Position numbers and translations under genes: made by a program. A DNA stretch of 64,000 bases from Pseudoxanthomonas sp. PXM02 (lineage in GTDB: Bacteria > Pseudomonadota > Gammaproteobacteria > Xanthomonadales > Xanthomonadaceae), in NCBI RefSeq assembly GCF_014851805.1, contig NZ_JACVAK010000002.1, forward strand, positions 868,001-932,000, read 5' to 3'. The notes below the pieces were generated by a model. It saw only the letters and a program-made list of their open reading frames with translations. It did not search any database and had not been told where the DNA came from. Shown one piece after another: positions 62,165 through 64,000 of this stretch; position 1 is the stretch's first letter; each line of letters starts with the position of its first letter.

Positions 62165-63196
62165 ATGGCGGAACAGAACCGCTCACGCTACGGCCTGCGC
62201 ATGTACCGGATGCGGGCGCTGGGGCTGGGGCTGGGCTTCCTGTGCGTGGGCGCCGTGCTGTACGAACACACGGCGTCGCCCGCCTTGTGGGCGCTGCTGG
62301 TCGCCAACGGCTTCCTGTGGCCGCACCTGGCCTACCTGCGGGTGAAGACGCAGCGCAGCGAGCCGCTGCGGGCCGAGTTCCAGAACCTGACCTTCGACGC
62401 GGCCATGGGTGGCTTCTGGATCGCGGCCATGCACTTCGACGCGCTGCCCAGCGTGCTGCTGGCGGTGATGCTGACGATGGACAAGGTGATCATCGGCGGT
62501 GGCCGCTTCGGCGTGCGCACGCTGGGTGCGATGGTGCTGACCTGCCTCGCGGCGAGCGCCGCGTGGGGGTTCGCGTTCGAGCCTTACACCAGCTATCCGG
62601 TAGTGCTGGCCTGCCTGCCGTTCCTGGCGATCTATCCGATGGCGATCGGCGTCGCCACGCATTCGCTGGCACGCAAGGCGCGGCAGCAGAAGGACCTGCT
62701 GGAAAAGATGGCGCGCTTCGATGCCGCCACGGGGCTGATGAACCGCCAGCAGTGGTTGCACGCGGCGACGAACGAACTCAAGCGCTACCAGCGCGTCGGG
62801 CGCACCGCCGTGCTGGTGCTGATCGACATCGACCGCTTCAAGGACATCAACGATGGCTATGGTCATACCGTCGGCGATGAAGTCGTGGAGGAGTTCGCGC
62901 GGCTGCTGAAAGCCTGCCTGCGCGACGTCGATACCGGCGGGCGCTACGGCGGCGACGAGTTCGGCGTGGTGATGCCGGATACGCGCTGGGAGGAGGCCAT
63001 CGTCGCGGCGGAGCGCCTGCGGCGACAGGTCGCTGCCTGCGCGTTCTCCGCGCGGGGCCTGCGCTGCACGGTCAGCATCGGCCTGGCCGAGTCGCATGCG
63101 GGCATCGGCTCGGTGTCGGACTGGATCAACAGCGCCGACAGTGCCCTGTACCGGGCGAAGGCGCAGGGTCGTGACTGCATCGTGGTGGGCTGCTGA
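62165..63196 (+). CDS. MASE2-GGDEF diguanylate cyclase
   Basis: A 343-aa membrane-bound cyclic-di-GMP synthase. Residues 15-170 carry a MASE2-like sensor with about five or six hydrophobic segments (LGLGFLCVGAVLYEHTASPALWALL). The GGDEF domain starts at about 185, with active site RYGGDEFG (262-266) and the inhibitory I-site Arg253-xx-Asp256, spaced five residues before it. It should be an active, feedback-controlled enzyme, similar in layout to AdrA/DgcC, which controls cellulose in enterobacteria. ATG 62165 fits MASE2 proteins; a TTG eight codons earlier is possible. It lies next to the EPS locus, so a role in EPS control is a reasonable inference. Confidence 0.93.
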   Translation: MAEQNRSRYGLRMYRMRALGLGLGFLCVGAVLYEHTASPALWALLVANGFLWPHLAYLRVKTQRSEPLRAEFQNLTFDAAMGGFWIAAMHFDALPSVLLAVMLTMDKVIIGGGRFGVRTLGAMVLTCLAASAAWGFAFEPYTSYPVVLACLPFLAIYPMAIGVATHSLARKARQQKDLLEKMARFDAATGLMNRQQWLHAATNELKRYQRVGRTAVLVLIDIDRFKDINDGYGHTVGDEVVEEFARLLKACLRDVDTGGRYGGDEFGVVMPDTRWEEAIVAAERLRRQVAACAFSARGLRCTVSIGLAESHAGIGSVSDWINSADSALYRAKAQGRDCIVVGC

Positions 63197-63205
63197 CGCG
63201 TCTAC

Positions 63206-64000
63206 TCAGGCGAGCAGGGCGTCGACCACCGCCTGCGGCTGTTTCATCCACGCGAAATGGTCGGCCCGCGTTCCCAGTGCGGCGTGATGCAGCATCGTGA
63301 CGTGCGCGGGGCTGTTCGGCAGTTTCGCCATCAGTGCACGCAGCGAGCTTTCCGGCGCCAGCCAGTCGTCGTCGAACAGCACGCCGTGCACAGGGGCTTG
63401 CACCGTACGCATGCCGGCTTCCAGATCCACCGGCCAGCCGGCGGCGCGGTAACGTCCGCTGAGTCCCACCCGCGCCCAGTCGCGGATTAGGCCACGTGCT
63501 TCATCGCCGCCGAAACCCAGCCGCCGGCCGGGCAATGCGCCGCAGGCGCGCGCGAGCCACGGCGCGAACTGGTAGAAGAACGGCAACGCGTAACCCTGCG
63601 GTGCCGGAAACGTGCGCCAGTACGGCGTGCCGCTGCCGACAAGCCAGATCGCGGCGAAGTCGTCCGGCACCTGGCCTGCATGGCAGGCCGCCAATTGTCC
63701 GCCCAGGCTGTGTCCACCGATGCGATGCGGCACGCCGGGCAGCCGGTTGCGCAGCGCCTGGTGACTGAGCGGCAGGTCCGTGCCCACCAGGTCGCGGTAG
63801 CCCCAGTCGGCGCGTCGGCCGGCCCGCAGTGAACTGCTGCCGTTACCGCGCCATTCGTGCACGAACACCGCGACGCCGCTTGACGCGAGCGCGTCCGCGA
63901 ACGGCAGGTAATGGCGCGCGGCAACGCCCAAGGCGGGAACCCAGAGCAGGGCGGACGACGCGTCGGCCGGAATGCGGGCGATCAGCGTGTAGGCGTGACC
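63206..64000 (-). CDS. Alpha/beta hydrolase, cut by the window end
   Basis: The frame is open for 265 codons up to the window edge and has no start codon before 64000 in its upstream part, which reads GHAYTLIARIPADASSALL. The domain is an alpha/beta hydrolase: VFVHEWRGNGSSS (oxyanion region), nucleophile elbow GGHSLGGQLAA, and late His in RADHFAWM. The C-terminal half has LFDDDWLAPESSL, where an Asp would complete the triad. It is convergent with the diguanylate cyclase, 9 bp apart. Substrate unknown; an esterase or lipase-like role is possible. Confidence 0.88.
   Translation of the reverse strand, partial: GHAYTLIARIPADASSALLWVPALGVAARHYLPFADALASSGVAVFVHEWRGNGSSSLRAGRRADWGYRDLVGTDLPLSHQALRNRLPGVPHRIGGHSLGGQLAACHAGQVPDDFAAIWLVGSGTPYWRTFPAPQGYALPFFYQFAPWLARACGALPGRRLGFGGDEARGLIRDWARVGLSGRYRAAGWPVDLEAGMRTVQAPVHGVLFDDDWLAPESSLRALMAKLPNSPAHVTMLHHAALGTRADHFAWMKQPQAVVDALLA

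Overview
This 64 kb, high-GC window looks chromosomal and comes from a gammaproteobacterium of the Xanthomonadaceae/Lysobacteraceae (Pseudoxanthomonas-, Lysobacter- or Luteimonas-like). The reasons are the gene order lexA-recA-recX-alaS-csrA-tRNA-Ser, a perfect Xanthomonas-type LexA operator (TTAGTAGTATTACTACTAA) in front of lexA, and RecA, LexA and MutS sequences of that family. Genus is an inference. I saw no insertion sequence, prophage, CRISPR array or replication origin.

Left part (1-15.9 kb): housekeeping genes. In order: the tail of an Hsp15-type S4 RNA-binding protein, a YidB/DUF937 protein, katG, mutS, a TonB-dependent receptor, pncC/cinA C-terminal domain, lexA, recA, recX, alaS, csrA, tRNA-Ser(GCT) and tRNA-Arg(ACG). 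A perfect 18-bp-stem terminator (15906-15945) closes this part.

Right part (16.0-62.0 kb): one large polysaccharide plus nonribosomal peptide/polyketide locus, built from two converging arms that meet at 43541/43543. The plus-strand arm holds an Sfp-type phosphopantetheinyl transferase, the priming sugar transferase, and an NRPS-PKS line in two adjoining proteins (truncated C-A-PCP-KS-AT-ACP, then C-A-PCP-C-A-PCP). Two alpha/beta hydrolase-like proteins and a GINT1-like propeller protein follow, then a terminal C-A-PCP-TE NRPS, a Wzx flippase and a YdcF-like protein. Two minus-strand genes interrupt this arm: a small J-domain membrane protein and a secreted propeller-like protein. The minus-strand arm runs from 60.8 kb down to 43.5 kb: UDP-sugar dehydrogenase, UDP-glucuronate-type epimerase, Wza-like export lipoprotein, chain-length regulator, CpsD/BY-kinase-like partner, outer-membrane barrel, NodB deacetylase, GT2, two GT4 enzymes, an asparagine-synthase-like protein, another GT4, an amidotransferase and a Wzy-like polymerase. 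Nearly all junctions in the arm from 58.4 to 44.9 kb overlap by 4-11 bp or are separated by a few bases.

How it fits together: the polysaccharide genes form a Wzx/Wzy-dependent exopolysaccharide system whose components resemble those of the exosortase A (XrtA/PEP-CTERM) EPS loci, including both exosortase-A-associated hydrolases. No exosortase is visible. The NRPS/PKS lies where those loci, as I recall them, carry an acyl-CoA ligase, carrier protein and decarboxylase. Read from its domains, the line should join serine, one malonate unit and about three glycine-like residues. The main hypothesis is that a small peptide-polyketide is made together with, or attached to, the exopolysaccharide.

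The window ends with galE, a MASE2-GGDEF diguanylate cyclase with an intact I-site, and an alpha/beta hydrolase cut by the window edge.
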